Below, piece by piece: positions 7,915 to 15,480 of a DNA stretch of 39,263 nucleotides. The stretch's first letter is position 1; each line of letters begins with the position of its first letter. Source of the stretch: a bacterium (GTDB lineage Bacteria; Actinomycetota; Acidimicrobiia; Acidimicrobiales; CATQHL01). The translations under genes were made by a program, and so were the position numbers. The notes below the pieces were generated by a model, which saw only the letters and a list, made by a program, of their open reading frames with translations, searched no databases and was not told the DNA's origin. Location: positions 1-39,263 of the forward strand of contig JAPPDX010000008.1 of the NCBI GenBank assembly GCA_028824415.1, in the 5' to 3' direction.

Positions 7915-9237
7915 GTGGCCGACAGGAGTGCAGGGGACGCCGACAAGCCCTGGTGGTTGAGGGGCAACCACGGGCCCCTCCCCGACGAGACCGAGGGTTT
8001 TGACTTGCCGGTCCGTGGCCGCATCCCCGAGGAGCTGCACGGCATGCTGATCCATGCCGGCCCCAACCCGCCCCGCGGCGACTCGCCGCACTGGTTCCTC
8101 GGTGAGGGAATGCTCCATGGCCTGCTACTGCGCGGCGGGCGAGCCGTTCGCTATCGCAGCCGATGGGTGCGCACGCCTCGACTCATGGAGTTGAACGGCA
8201 ATCACGACGACCCGGATCACTCACCCGCCAACACCAACGTGGTGGTGCACGGTGGCCGCATCCTGGCCCTCGAGGAACATCACCGCCCCTATGAGGTCAC
8301 CTCCGACCTGGACACCGTCGGGCCGGTGGATTTCGACGGCACGGTCCGGAACCTCACGGCGCACCCCAAGATCTGCCCTCGCACCGGCGAGATGCTGGCG
8401 TTCGCCGCCTCCGACACCGAACCCCACATCACGTATCTCCGCTTCGACAGCGACGGCCGGCTCGCCGGAACGACGACCATCGACCTGCCGCGGCCGGTCA
8501 TGATGCATGACTTCGCGGTCACCTCCGACCATGTGGTGTTCATGGACCTGCCGGTGGTGCGGGATCCGGCAGCCAGCGGGGGCCTCCCCTACCGCTGGGA
8601 TCCCGATCACGGCGCCCGCCTCGGCGTCATGCCTCGCGCAGGCGGCAACGTGCAGTGGTTCGACATCGACCCCTGCTACGTGTTCCACACGGTCAACGCC
8701 TGCGAGATGTTCGGGCGCATCACCATCGACGCCTGCCGCTACGACTCCCTCTGGGGCACGTCGTCGAACCGTTTCGACGTGCCCGCCATGGTGCACCGCT
8801 GGAGGCTGGGCCTCAGCGACGGCTCGGTCCGCGAGGAGACTCTCTTCGACGTGCGCTGCGACTTCCCTCGCATCGACGAGCGGCTCCTCGGGCGACCCAA
8901 CCGTTACGCCTACGTGACGACGCTGGTGGACGAAGAGACCGGCAGCATCTCCCACGGCCACCGCGTGGTCCGTCTCGACCTGGTGGCGCACACCAGCGAG
9001 CACCACCACTTCGGGCCCGCCCGCTACGCCAGCGAGGCGGTGTTCGTGCCTCGCCACCCCGAGGCCGACGAGGACGACGGGTACGTGCTGACGGTGGTAT
9101 ACGACGCCGAGCGGCACGGCAGCGAGGTCGTCATCCTGGCCGCCAACGCCTTCGGTGCGGGGCCGCTGGCGACGGTGACCCTCCCGAACCGGGTTCCCTA
9201 CGGATTCCACTGCGCCTGGGTGCCCGCCGGCGGCTGA
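7915..9237 (+). CDS. Carotenoid oxygenase family protein
   Basis: The 440-aa protein fits the RPE65/carotenoid cleavage dioxygenase family, a seven-bladed propeller with Fe(II) bound by four histidines. These are visible as H150 (LTAHPK), H198 (MMHDF), H258 (YVFHTVN) and H432 (GFHCAW) near the C-terminus. The N-terminal GPNPPR and WFLGEGMLHG segments are also family hallmarks. Such enzymes cleave C=C bonds of carotenoids, stilbenes or lignin-derived phenylpropenes with O2. The start is a GTG with little ribosome-site evidence; the tryptophan-rich segment begins about 12 residues in. No carotenoid biosynthesis genes are nearby, so an aromatic or apocarotenoid catabolic role is equally possible. 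Confidence 0.93.
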   Translation: MADRSAGDADKPWWLRGNHGPLPDETEGFDLPVRGRIPEELHGMLIHAGPNPPRGDSPHWFLGEGMLHGLLLRGGRAVRYRSRWVRTPRLMELNGNHDDPDHSPANTNVVVHGGRILALEEHHRPYEVTSDLDTVGPVDFDGTVRNLTAHPKICPRTGEMLAFAASDTEPHITYLRFDSDGRLAGTTTIDLPRPVMMHDFAVTSDHVVFMDLPVVRDPAASGGLPYRWDPDHGARLGVMPRAGGNVQWFDIDPCYVFHTVNACEMFGRITIDACRYDSLWGTSSNRFDVPAMVHRWRLGLSDGSVREETLFDVRCDFPRIDERLLGRPNRYAYVTTLVDEETGSISHGHRVVRLDLVAHTSEHHHFGPARYASEAVFVPRHPEADEDDGYVLTVVYDAERHGSEVVILAANAFGAGPLATVTLPNRVPYGFHCAWVPAGG

Positions 9238-9252
9238 GACCCCGCCGGCGCT

Positions 9253-9267
9253 CTCCGACAGACGGAG
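9253..9267. terminator. Weak hairpin between convergent genes
   Basis: CTCCG/CGGAG, a 5-bp stem with a 5-nt loop, is followed by TTT on the plus strand, 15 nt after the carotenoid-oxygenase stop. It is short, but it is the only stem-plus-T candidate before the convergent gene. Confidence 0.3.
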
Positions 9268-9292
9268 TTTCGCTCCTGACCCTCGGAAGGGA

Positions 9293-9769
9293 CTAGTCGG
9301 AGGCCGACTCTGCGGCCGCGGTGGCCAGGGTCTCCTTGCGGCGCTCGTAGTTCTCGAGCATCGCGATGAACCTGGCCGGGTTGTAGATGTCCTCCTCGTA
9401 GCTCCACAGTCCGTCGCCCGCGTACTTGAGCAGGGTGAGGTTGTGTTCCTGGTGGAGCGAGCCGTCGCCGGGGTCGGCCATGCGGTTCCACACCTGGCAC
9501 ACCACCCAGCCCCGCTCCTCGTCGATGATGTGCCACTCGATGGGGAACGCGATCATCTCGTTGCCGGGCCACTCGCTCATGGTGGACTGGATCCACTCGT
9601 AGATGGCCTCGCGCCCTTCCATGGCACCGAAGTGATGCTCGAGGTAGCTGGCGTCAGTGGTGAACCGATTCGCCCACTCCCGCCAGTCCCCGGTTGCGGC
9701 GGCCCGCTGGGCGACCTCGGTGTAGCGAGCGAACGCCTCCTCGATCTCGGCTCGGCTCCATCTGCCCAC
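9293..9769 (-). CDS. NTF2-like / SnoaL-fold protein
   Basis: This 158-aa protein has the NTF2-like pattern: an N-terminal helix EIEEAFARYTEVAQ, then DWREWANRFTTDASYLEHHFGAMEGREAIYEWI and a beta-rich second half ending in ENYERRK. The sequence around F-T-x-D-A-x-Y resembles SnoaL-like cyclases and hydroxysteroid isomerase or dehydratase relatives. The fold is used for isomerases, dehydratases and stress proteins, so the activity cannot be assigned. The GTG start is supported by a GGGAG ribosome site 7 nt upstream and by the start of helix one. It is convergent with the carotenoid-oxygenase gene and divergent from the 80-aa gene. Confidence 0.82.
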   Translation of the reverse strand: MGRWSRAEIEEAFARYTEVAQRAAATGDWREWANRFTTDASYLEHHFGAMEGREAIYEWIQSTMSEWPGNEMIAFPIEWHIIDEERGWVVCQVWNRMADPGDGSLHQEHNLTLLKYAGDGLWSYEEDIYNPARFIAMLENYERRKETLATAAAESASD

Positions 9770-9952
9770 AGTCGACGCTCCCTGCTGCCGTCCGGACGGT
9801 GTCGGGATGGTAGTTCGAAGCGCGGGCGGCGACCCGGACCGCCCGCACGGTTCGTTGGGCGCTGTTACGTCACTCCGGCACCGATGATTCTCCGCCGGCG
9901 CGACATTTCCGATGTCGGGCACGTGTGGCAGACTTGCCACTGGAGGCCGCCG

Positions 9953-10195
9953 ATGTCCGACCCATCCGAGAAGCTGCTCGATGCGATGAACCTGCTCGAA
10001 GAGTTGGCGCGCGAGGTCACCCCCGAGGAGGCCGTCGACGAGATCGACTCGGCCACGCTGCAGTCGTTCTGGCGCGAGTGGCCCCACACCGTGGGATGGG
10101 CCGGCGCACTGTGGCGACGCCTCAATCAGGATCTCGACACGCCTTCACAGCCGGGCGACGGCAGCGGCTACGACGAGACCGGCGGCTCGGGCTGA
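9953..10195 (+). CDS. Small uncharacterised protein paired with CBS protein
   Basis: This 80-aa acidic protein begins SDPSEKLLDAMNLLEELARE, probably an amphipathic helix. It has a tryptophan-containing core (SFWREWPHTVGWAGALWRR) and a disordered, glycine-rich acidic tail. I do not recognise the family. A TGGAGG ribosome site lies 5-6 nt before the ATG. The stop is 1 nt before the start of the CBS-domain gene, so the two are translationally coupled and probably function together. There is no signal peptide or membrane segment, so it is likely cytoplasmic. Confidence 0.75.
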   Translation: MSDPSEKLLDAMNLLEELAREVTPEEAVDEIDSATLQSFWREWPHTVGWAGALWRRLNQDLDTPSQPGDGSGYDETGGSG

Positions 10196-10196
10196 A

Positions 10197-10577
10197 ATGG
10201 CGACGGTTCGCCAGGTCATGAGCACCGAGGTGGTGACCCTGCCCGGATCCACTCCGATGGTCGAGGCCGCCCGGCACATGGTGCGGCGGCACATCGGGTC
10301 GGTGCTGGTGGTGGACGGCGCCATGCTCAGCGGCATCCTCACCGAGCGCGACGTGCTGCGCGCCGCCGCCAAGCCCACGGACATGGCAGCCGACCCGGTC
10401 TCACGCTGGATGTCCCCCGAACCCATCACGTGCTCCCCCGAGATCGACACCGAGGAGGCGGCGGAGATGATGCTCTCCGGTGGCTTCCGCCACCTCCCTG
10501 TGATCGACGGCACGGGCCTGCTCGGCATCGTGAGCCTGCGCGACGTCCTCAGCGCCCGCATCGGCCGCAAGAGCTGA
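10197..10577 (+). CDS. CBS-domain pair protein
   Basis: The 126-aa protein consists of two CBS motifs and nothing else. The first is VRQVMSTEVVTLPGSTPMVEA through SGILTERDVLRA; the second is VSRWMSPEPITCSPEIDTEEA through LLGIVSLRDVLSARIG. Tandem CBS pairs (Bateman modules) bind AMP, ATP, NAD or S-adenosyl compounds and act as regulators. Stand-alone forms are common in Actinobacteria and generally of unknown target. It starts 1 nt after the stop of the 80-aa gene, which is therefore its most likely partner. Confidence 0.93.
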   Translation: MATVRQVMSTEVVTLPGSTPMVEAARHMVRRHIGSVLVVDGAMLSGILTERDVLRAAAKPTDMAADPVSRWMSPEPITCSPEIDTEEAAEMMLSGGFRHLPVIDGTGLLGIVSLRDVLSARIGRKS

Positions 10578-10610
10578 CAGGCCCCAGCGGCTGCGCCAAT
10601 CCTCACCGTC

Positions 10611-10630
10611 ATTCCGGCGAAGGCCGGAAT
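10611..10630. repeat. Palindromic dispersed-type repeat / hairpin after CBS gene
   Basis: ATTCCGGC / GCCGGAAT form a perfect 8-bp stem around a GAAG loop, embedded in GTC-ATTCC...GGAATCCAG. This resembles a widespread class of short extragenic palindromic repeats (GTCATTCC-stem-GGAATCCAG) known from many bacterial genomes. It starts 33 nt after the CBS stop and may stabilise or end that transcript, although no T-run follows. Confidence 0.55.
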
Positions 10631-10653
10631 CCAGATGCCTCGGGCAGCAGCGG

Positions 10654-10765
10654 ATTCTCCGCAAAGTGGAGTCCGAAATTCCCGGAATATGGAGTTTGAA
10701 ATCTCCGAAGGGTGGAGTCTGGTCCCCGCAAAGTGGAGTCTGAGATCTCCGCGAAGTGGAGTCCA
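10654..10765. repeat. Five tandem 21-24 bp repeats
   Basis: Units lie at 10654-10677, 10678-10700, 10701-10723, 10724-10744 and 10745-10765. The shared core is close to CTCCGCAAAGTGGAGTCTGA. Each core contains the inverted pair CTCC...GGAG, so every unit can form a small hairpin or a dyad binding site. Units 1, 4 and 5 are nearly identical, while 2 and 3 have diverged. No conserved spacers exist, so it is not a CRISPR array. Confidence 0.75.
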
Positions 10766-10903
10766 CAGCATTCGAGTGCCTGTAGCGGGCAATACAAATC
10801 CCGACATGAAGGGCGACAGAGTCAACTGGAGGGCTGCGTCGGGCCAGGCGACTACCACCTGACCATCATTCCGAACCGGTTTCGATGATTCCCCGAACAA
10901 GTG

Positions 10904-10932
10904 TTGCGTCAATGATTCGGATCTGCTAAACT
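10904..10932 (+). promoter_or_regulatory. Sigma-70-like promoter for the DUF222/HNH gene
   Basis: A -35 TTGCGT (10904-10909) and a -10 TAAACT (10927-10932) are spaced by exactly 17 nt in a locally AT-rich stretch. The predicted start near 10939 gives a leader of about 107 nt to the ATG at 11047. Confidence 0.5.
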
Positions 10933-11046
10933 ATTCAGTACCGGTTCATCGGTCTTCCTCGTAGAGGGAGTCGATGGTTCCCCGACCGGCTTGTCGGCCC
11001 GGCCGACGCGAAATGCACGCCGGCGAACTCCAGTGGGGAGCCCACG

Positions 11047-12456
11047 ATGACCGATCCGTCTCTCTTCGACGACCCAACCGGCGGCGGCCTTGACTGCGCC
11101 GCGGCGACAGGCGGAAAGAGTTTCCCGGCGACTCACATGCTCTCCACGCCGGACGGTCGCGCTGGATCCGGCCATGTTGCGCACCGCGGCCCGGTCCGGC
11201 CGGGCGAAGCCTCCGCCCCTCCGTACGACCGTGCTGAGGGCGATGCTCTGAGGCTGGTGGCGAGCCAGGTGGAGGCGCTGCTTGTGGGGTTGCGCTCGTT
11301 GGGCGGCGAGCTTCTCGAGGAACGGCTGGGCCTTGTCGGCCGGTGTGAGGCGGGGTTGGCGGCGGTGCGGTCCGAGACGGTTGCCGAGTTGGCGCTCCGG
11401 GACGGCGAGGCGAAGGCCGCCGAGGCGGTGCGCGAACGGTTGCGGCAGTCCCGGGGCAGCGCGAAGCGCGACGTGAAGCTGGCCGGGCAGCTCGCCGATC
11501 TGGCCGGCACGGCGCAGGCGCTGGCCGACGGCGACATCACGCCGCAGCACGCCAAGATCATCGCCGAGGCAGCCGAGCACACCGATGTGGACGAGGCGGA
11601 ACTCCTCGACGCCGTGGCCATGCAGCCGACCGACGTGTTCGGCCACACCGTGCGGGAGCATGTCAACGAGCGCTCCGCCAGCGACGATCTTCCGGAGCGT
11701 CGGCGTCGCCAGCGGGCCCGTCGCGAACTGTCCATCAAGCAGCAGTCCGACGGCATGTACAAGCTGTTCGGCCTGTTCGATCCCGTCGCCGGCGCTCGCA
11801 TCGAGACGGCGCTCGACGCTGCGGCCAAGAAGGTCCGGCACGCCGAGGACCCCACCAACCGCGCCACCTTGCCGCAGCGCTACGCCGACGCTCTCGAACT
11901 GCTCGCCACCGGCAACGGCGCGGCGGGGACCCAGAGCACGACGCTGCTCATCATCGCCGAGTACGACGCCGTCGCCAGCCGGGTTGCCCGTGCACATCTC
12001 CCCGACGGCACGCCCGTGAGCGCCGACGAACTCGTCAAGCTCGCCGTGAAGGCCAAGGTCGTGCCCGCCATCTTCGACACGCCGGGTCGGCCGCTGTGGC
12101 TCGGACGGGCCAGCCGCGATGCCAACGCCGCCCAGCGCATCGCCCTCGCCGCCCGCGACGGCCGCTGCGTCGGCTGCGGCGCCCGGCACAACATCTGCGA
12201 ACCCCACCACGAGGAGCACTGGGAGCACGGCGGCCCCACCGACATCGACAACATGTGCCTGCTCTGCGGTCACTGCCATCACCACGAGGTCCACGACAAG
12301 GGCGCAGACATCGAGACAGCCGCCGACGGCAAACGGACCCTCCGCCACGCCGCCCGCCACCGCCCCTCGAACACCGGCCATCCCCCCGGCAACGACACCA
12401 AGCACAGGTACCGAATAGGCCCGGACTCCACGGTCAACCAGCCGCTACGGCTCTAG
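11047..12456 (+). CDS. DUF222 / 13E12-type HNH endonuclease
   Basis: This 469-aa protein has a variable N-terminus, a long helical DUF222 region (about residues 60-330, with GDITPQHAKIIAEAAEHTDV) and a C-terminal HNH nuclease domain at about residues 365-420. The latter contains two CxxC pairs (CVGCG and CLLCGHC) around EPHHEEHWEHGG and HCHHHEVHDKG, the zinc and catalytic histidine elements. It is typical of the 13E12 repeat family, which is multi-copy in Actinobacteria and associated with mobile repeats in mycobacteria. The function is unproven; DNA cleavage is inferred. It has its own promoter, a GTGGGGAG ribosome site and flanking repeats, so it looks like an inserted unit. Confidence 0.93.
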   Translation: MTDPSLFDDPTGGGLDCAAATGGKSFPATHMLSTPDGRAGSGHVAHRGPVRPGEASAPPYDRAEGDALRLVASQVEALLVGLRSLGGELLEERLGLVGRCEAGLAAVRSETVAELALRDGEAKAAEAVRERLRQSRGSAKRDVKLAGQLADLAGTAQALADGDITPQHAKIIAEAAEHTDVDEAELLDAVAMQPTDVFGHTVREHVNERSASDDLPERRRRQRARRELSIKQQSDGMYKLFGLFDPVAGARIETALDAAAKKVRHAEDPTNRATLPQRYADALELLATGNGAAGTQSTTLLIIAEYDAVASRVARAHLPDGTPVSADELVKLAVKAKVVPAIFDTPGRPLWLGRASRDANAAQRIALAARDGRCVGCGARHNICEPHHEEHWEHGGPTDIDNMCLLCGHCHHHEVHDKGADIETAADGKRTLRHAARHRPSNTGHPPGNDTKHRYRIGPDSTVNQPLRL

Positions 12457-12466
12457 GAGTAGCGGC
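12441..12466 (+). terminator. Hairpin overlapping the DUF222/HNH stop codon
   Basis: GCCGCTAC (12441-12448) and GTAGCGGC (12459-12466) form a perfect 8-bp stem with a 10-nt loop that contains the TAG stop. No T-run follows. It may act as a transcript 3' end or stability element; termination is not proven. Confidence 0.35.
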
Positions 12467-12619
12467 CTCGATTGTCTGGAGCGGCTGCACGATGCCCAGC
12501 GCCCCGTCACGTCGAGGCGTAGCGGGGTGGCAAGCTGGCGGCGTGCCGGCCCACGGCTGGTCTGCTTCGTGGCGACCGCTACCGGCGTCCTCGCCTCTGG
12601 ATGCTCCGGGTGAGTCCGG

Positions 12620-13117
12620 TTACAGGGCGCTGAGGGCGGCGTCGTAGTCGGGGTCCGCGTTGAGTGGTGAGACGAGTTCGGTGTGGACGACCTTGCCGTC
12701 CTCGTCGAGCACGACGACGGCACGGGCGCACAGGCCCTCCATCGGGCCGTTCAGCATGCGCACGCCGTAGTCCTCGGCGAACTCCGGAGAGCGGAACGTG
12801 GACGCGGTGTAGACGTTCTCGATTCCCTCGTCGCCGCAGAACCGCTTCGCCGCGAAGGGCAGGTCGGCCGACACACACAGCACCGTCGCGGCGTAGAGGC
12901 CTATGACGCGCTCGTTGAACACTCGCACGCTCTCGGCGCAGGTCTCCGTGTCGATGCTCGGGAAGATGTTGAGCACCAGTCGCTGACCGGCGAAGACCCC
13001 GAGGCTCATCGGTTCCATATTGGCCCCGACCAAACTGAAGTCGGGAGCCTCGGCACCGACGGCAGGCAAGTCACCGCTTGTGTGGAGGATGTCTCCTTCG
13101 TGATCGATCACAGCCAT
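12620..13117 (-). CDS. tpx: Thiol peroxidase, Tpx-type (paralogue A)
   Basis: This 165-aa atypical two-cysteine peroxiredoxin has the peroxidatic Cys60 in FPSIDTETC and the resolving Cys94 in KRFCGDEG, matching E. coli Tpx Cys61 and Cys95. It also has the conserved CVSADLPFA segment and SPEFAEDYGV near the end. It reduces hydrogen and lipid peroxides with thioredoxin in the cytoplasm. The ATG at 13117 has a GGGGAG ribosome site. A second copy of exactly the same length lies at 16409-16906, about two thirds identical by my ungapped hand alignment. The ORF is open much further upstream, but that extension is not Tpx-like. Confidence 0.93.
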   Translation of the reverse strand: MAVIDHEGDILHTSGDLPAVGAEAPDFSLVGANMEPMSLGVFAGQRLVLNIFPSIDTETCAESVRVFNERVIGLYAATVLCVSADLPFAAKRFCGDEGIENVYTASTFRSPEFAEDYGVRMLNGPMEGLCARAVVVLDEDGKVVHTELVSPLNADPDYDAALSAL

Positions 13118-13478
13118 GCGAGAACTCCCCGTAAGCGTGTCCCTCGTCCTCTCAACCCCTGTTTCTAGCCGCGCCGTGTCCGGACGCACTCGCGCCGAAC
13201 ATGCCGATCCGGCTGAGGACGTGCGTCGAATGAGTCGAAAGACCTGTTGAGGAGACCGCCCGGCAGAGTGGGGCACTCCCTGACGCGTCGCGGAGGCAGC
13301 ATGGTGACCGGCCCCGCCGTGCTTGACAATTTCCACTGAGCGGTGTGTTTGACATATTTCACACCACGTCGTGTGACGCTCCACCGAGGCAGGTGCCTAG
13401 CCTGCCCCGGTGCTCTTGTGGCGCCGATCCTCCCGTCCCGCAGCAGTGGGGAGGCCGGCTCATACCCGCCGGCCCCGC
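13118..13478. other. Intergenic region with AT-rich direct repeat, between divergent genes
   Basis: This 361-bp gap separates the tpx start (minus) from the lipoprotein start (plus). It holds a direct repeat of TTGACAATTTCCAC (13323-13336) and TTGACATATTTCAC (13349-13362), 11 of 14 bases identical and offset by 26 bp. The second copy is flanked by GGTGTG/CACACC. Each copy begins with a perfect -35 hexamer, TTGACA, but no convincing -10 sits 17 nt away. The site could be a tandem promoter or a regulator site. Short open frames on the minus strand here are not supported as genes. Confidence 0.4.
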
Positions 13479-13994
13479 ATGCGCGTGCCTGTCCGGTTCG
13501 CGATCTGTCTCTGCGCGTCGGTACTCCTGGTGGGGTGCTCGCCTTCGGAGGTTTCCAGTCTCTGGCCCTACCTGCAGTTCCTGAAGGATTCCCCCGCCGA
13601 CGGTGAGACCTCGTGCCTCGAGGGCCCCCCGCAGCTCAGCGAGATCGTCGAACCCGAGGTGGTGCTGCAGTGGACCTCCACGGTGTGTGCCATCTTCGAT
13701 CCGGCCGACTCCGCCACGGCGCTGTGCATCATCTCCTACGAGTCAGGCGGCGACCCCGACATCACGAACATCGATGACCCGGGTCGGGGCTCGTTCGGTC
13801 TGATGCAAATCAATTCCGACTGGTGGATCGGTTCGGAGTACCACGAGCAGATGGTGCAATGGTTCGGGCGCGACGACGAGACGTACCTCGATCCCGCGGT
13901 CAACATCGGTGCCGCAGCCCTTCTCGTCCGAGACCCCGAGCTGGCGGGCTGGCACTCCTGGGCAAGCAGCAAACTCTGCCCCCACCGCCACTGA
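13479..13994 (+). CDS. Lysozyme-like (lytic transglycosylase fold) lipoprotein
   Basis: The 171-aa protein starts with a basic n-region, a hydrophobic core and a lipobox LVGC (Cys20), so it should be lipid-anchored outside the membrane. The mature part contains the SLT/goose-lysozyme pattern: catalytic glutamate E88 in IISYESGGDPD, then GSFGLMQIN. NIGAAALLV follows, and the end HSWASSKLC has a cysteine that may pair with another. It would cleave peptidoglycan. The domain is small but complete. The ATG at 13479 starts the signal peptide; the G-rich site near 13447 is too far upstream to be its ribosome site, so initiation is uncertain. Confidence 0.85.
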   Translation: MRVPVRFAICLCASVLLVGCSPSEVSSLWPYLQFLKDSPADGETSCLEGPPQLSEIVEPEVVLQWTSTVCAIFDPADSATALCIISYESGGDPDITNIDDPGRGSFGLMQINSDWWIGSEYHEQMVQWFGRDDETYLDPAVNIGAAALLVRDPELAGWHSWASSKLCPHRH

Positions 13995-14156
13995 GAGCAG
14001 ACCGCAGCGCGGCTCCCCGAGTCAGTCGGACCCACCTGGGCGCGTGCCGTCTGGCGCGTTCGGACATCTGCGGCACTGAGCTCACGACAGGGAATCGGCT
14101 GCCGAACGTCCCGAGACACGGATTCGCGGACGAGCCCACCGCCGGGGCGTCGATGC

Positions 14157-15350
14157 TCAGACGGTGCCGTTCGCGACGAGTGCTGCCAGCTCGTCGGCAT
14201 CCAGGTCGAGGAGCCCGCGAAGCACTTCCTCGTTGTGCTCACCGAGAGCAGGGCCCGGCCAGCGGAGCCGGCCCGGGGTGTCGGAGAGCTTCGGGACGAC
14301 GTTCTGCATCGGCAGCTCACCGACCTCGGGATGGGTCAGTCGCACTATGGCCTCGCGAGCCGCGAAGTGCGGATCGCGCAGCATCTCTGCGGCCGTGTAG
14401 ATCCGGCCGGTGGGAACGCCGTGCTGCAGGAGCACAGCGTCGAGTTGCTCCGCCTCGAGGCCACCGGTCCACGTCGCGATCATCTCATCCAACTCCGCCT
14501 GCCTCCCACCACGGGCCACGTGCGTGGCATAGCGCTCGTCGGTGGCGAGGTCGGCCCGCCCCATCGCCGCAGCCAGCCGAGCGAACACCGTGTCCTGGTT
14601 GGCCGCGATGATCACCATCTGCCCGTCGGCGGTCGGGTAGATGTTGGACGGCGCCACGTTCGGCAGGATGGCGCCGGTTCGCTCGCGCACATGACCGGCA
14701 ACGGCGTACTCGGGGACCAGTGACTCCATGACCGCAAGCACGGCCTCGTAGATCGCCGAGTCCACCACCTGACCGCGGCCCGTTCGCTCCCGGGCATGCA
14801 GGGCACACAGGGCGCCGACGCACGCGAACGTCGCAGCGAGGGTGTCACCGATGCTGATGCCGACCCGGCTCGGCGGCGCGTCCGGGGGCCCCACCACATG
14901 GCGCAGGCCACCCATTGCCTCGCCGACCGAGCCGTACCCGGGCCGTCCGGCATAGGGGCCGGTCTGGCCGAATCCTGTGATCCTGACCAGGATCAGCCGC
15001 GGATTGACTCTCGAGAGCTCGTCGTAGCCGAGGCCCCATCGTTCGAGCGTGCCGGGTCGAAAGTTCTCGATGAGGATGTCGCTGGACGCGGCGAGGCGTC
15101 TGAGGAGATCCTGCCCGCGGAGTTCCCGCAGATTGAGGGTGACCGACTTCTTGTTCCGAGCCAGCACCGGCCACCACAGGGACAGACCGCCGGACTTCTC
15201 CCGCCCCCATTCACGGAGCGGGTCACCGACACCGGGCTGCTCGACCTTGATCACCTCAGCGCCGAAGTCTGCGAGAATCTGCCCGCAGAACGGTCCGGCG
15301 ACGAGCACCCCTGTCTCCAGAACGCGCAGACCGTCGAGTGCGGGAGTCAT
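14157..15350 (-). CDS. CaiB/BaiF family (type III) CoA-transferase
   Basis: This 397-aa protein shows the family start (LDGLRVLETGVLVAGPFCGQILADFGAEVIKVE), then NKKSVTLNLR, ENFRPGTLERWGLGYDEL, and the catalytic aspartate in VVDSAIYEAV. It moves CoA from a donor such as succinyl-CoA to a carboxylic acid. The ATG at 15350 has GGAGCG directly upstream and places the Rossmann-like core at the N-terminus. It is divergent from an HMG-CoA lyase gene 130 bp away. The pairing suggests activation of a branched hydroxy-dicarboxylic acid to its CoA ester followed by aldol cleavage, but the substrate is inference. Confidence 0.93.
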   Translation of the reverse strand: MTPALDGLRVLETGVLVAGPFCGQILADFGAEVIKVEQPGVGDPLREWGREKSGGLSLWWPVLARNKKSVTLNLRELRGQDLLRRLAASSDILIENFRPGTLERWGLGYDELSRVNPRLILVRITGFGQTGPYAGRPGYGSVGEAMGGLRHVVGPPDAPPSRVGISIGDTLAATFACVGALCALHARERTGRGQVVDSAIYEAVLAVMESLVPEYAVAGHVRERTGAILPNVAPSNIYPTADGQMVIIAANQDTVFARLAAAMGRADLATDERYATHVARGGRQAELDEMIATWTGGLEAEQLDAVLLQHGVPTGRIYTAAEMLRDPHFAAREAIVRLTHPEVGELPMQNVVPKLSDTPGRLRWPGPALGEHNEEVLRGLLDLDADELAALVANGTV

Positions 15351-15423
15351 CGATCGCTCCAATGTCGGCGACCGGACCGGCTCGGCGTTCGGGCGACCAC
15401 GAGCGGTACCATCTGAGCGGGTC

Positions 15424-15452
15424 ACGGTACGGGTGAGCGTCCGGACCGTCAA
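15424..15452 (-). promoter_or_regulatory. Promoter candidate and direct repeats upstream of CoA-transferase
   Basis: On the minus strand a -35 TTGACG (15447-15452) and a -10 TACCGT (15424-15429) are 17 nt apart. Overlapping this on the plus strand, GGTAC-(4-5 nt)-GAGCG occurs twice (15405-15419 and 15426-15439), a possible repeated operator in the 130-bp divergent gap between the CoA-transferase and lyase genes. Confidence 0.4.
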
Positions 15453-15480
15453 GGTGTCGTCGGGCGCGGGAAGGTGAACC

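Larger units (their letters stand above)
10578..11046. other. Repeat-rich non-coding stretch (470 bp)
   Basis: No gene is supported here. From left to right it contains a palindromic hairpin (10611-10630), five short tandem repeats (10654-10765), about 130 bp without clear structure, a promoter (10904-10932) and the leader of the DUF222/HNH gene with a GTGGGGAG ribosome site. The stretch is visibly less GC-rich than its neighbours. Open frames crossing the repeats are periodic peptide translations of the repeat unit and are not regarded as genes. Confidence 0.7.

Noticed and set aside
8221-9210. 329-codon frame antisense to the carotenoid oxygenase
   Set aside because: Shadow of a gene whose four iron-binding histidines are clearly conserved on the plus strand.
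10654-10765. CRISPR array
   Set aside because: Units are contiguous 21-24 bp tandem repeats with no unique spacers and no cas genes nearby.
10862-10895. Palindrome around AACCGGTT flanked by ATCAT/ATGAT upstream of the DUF222 promoter
   Set aside because: The flanks are at unequal distances from the centre, so the dyad is imperfect and may be chance.
10909-12405. Long open frame antisense to the DUF222/HNH gene
   Set aside because: Composition is valine/alanine/glycine-rich without domain signatures, and the opposite strand has clear DUF222 and HNH motifs and a promoter.
12492-12647. 51-codon plus-strand frame after the DUF222/HNH gene
   Set aside because: No ribosome site, low-complexity composition, and it overlaps the end of tpx.
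13152-13384. Small minus-strand genes upstream of tpx
   Set aside because: Overlapping frames in the AT-rich repeat region have no convincing ribosome site or recognisable fold; an N-terminal extension of Tpx is not family-like.
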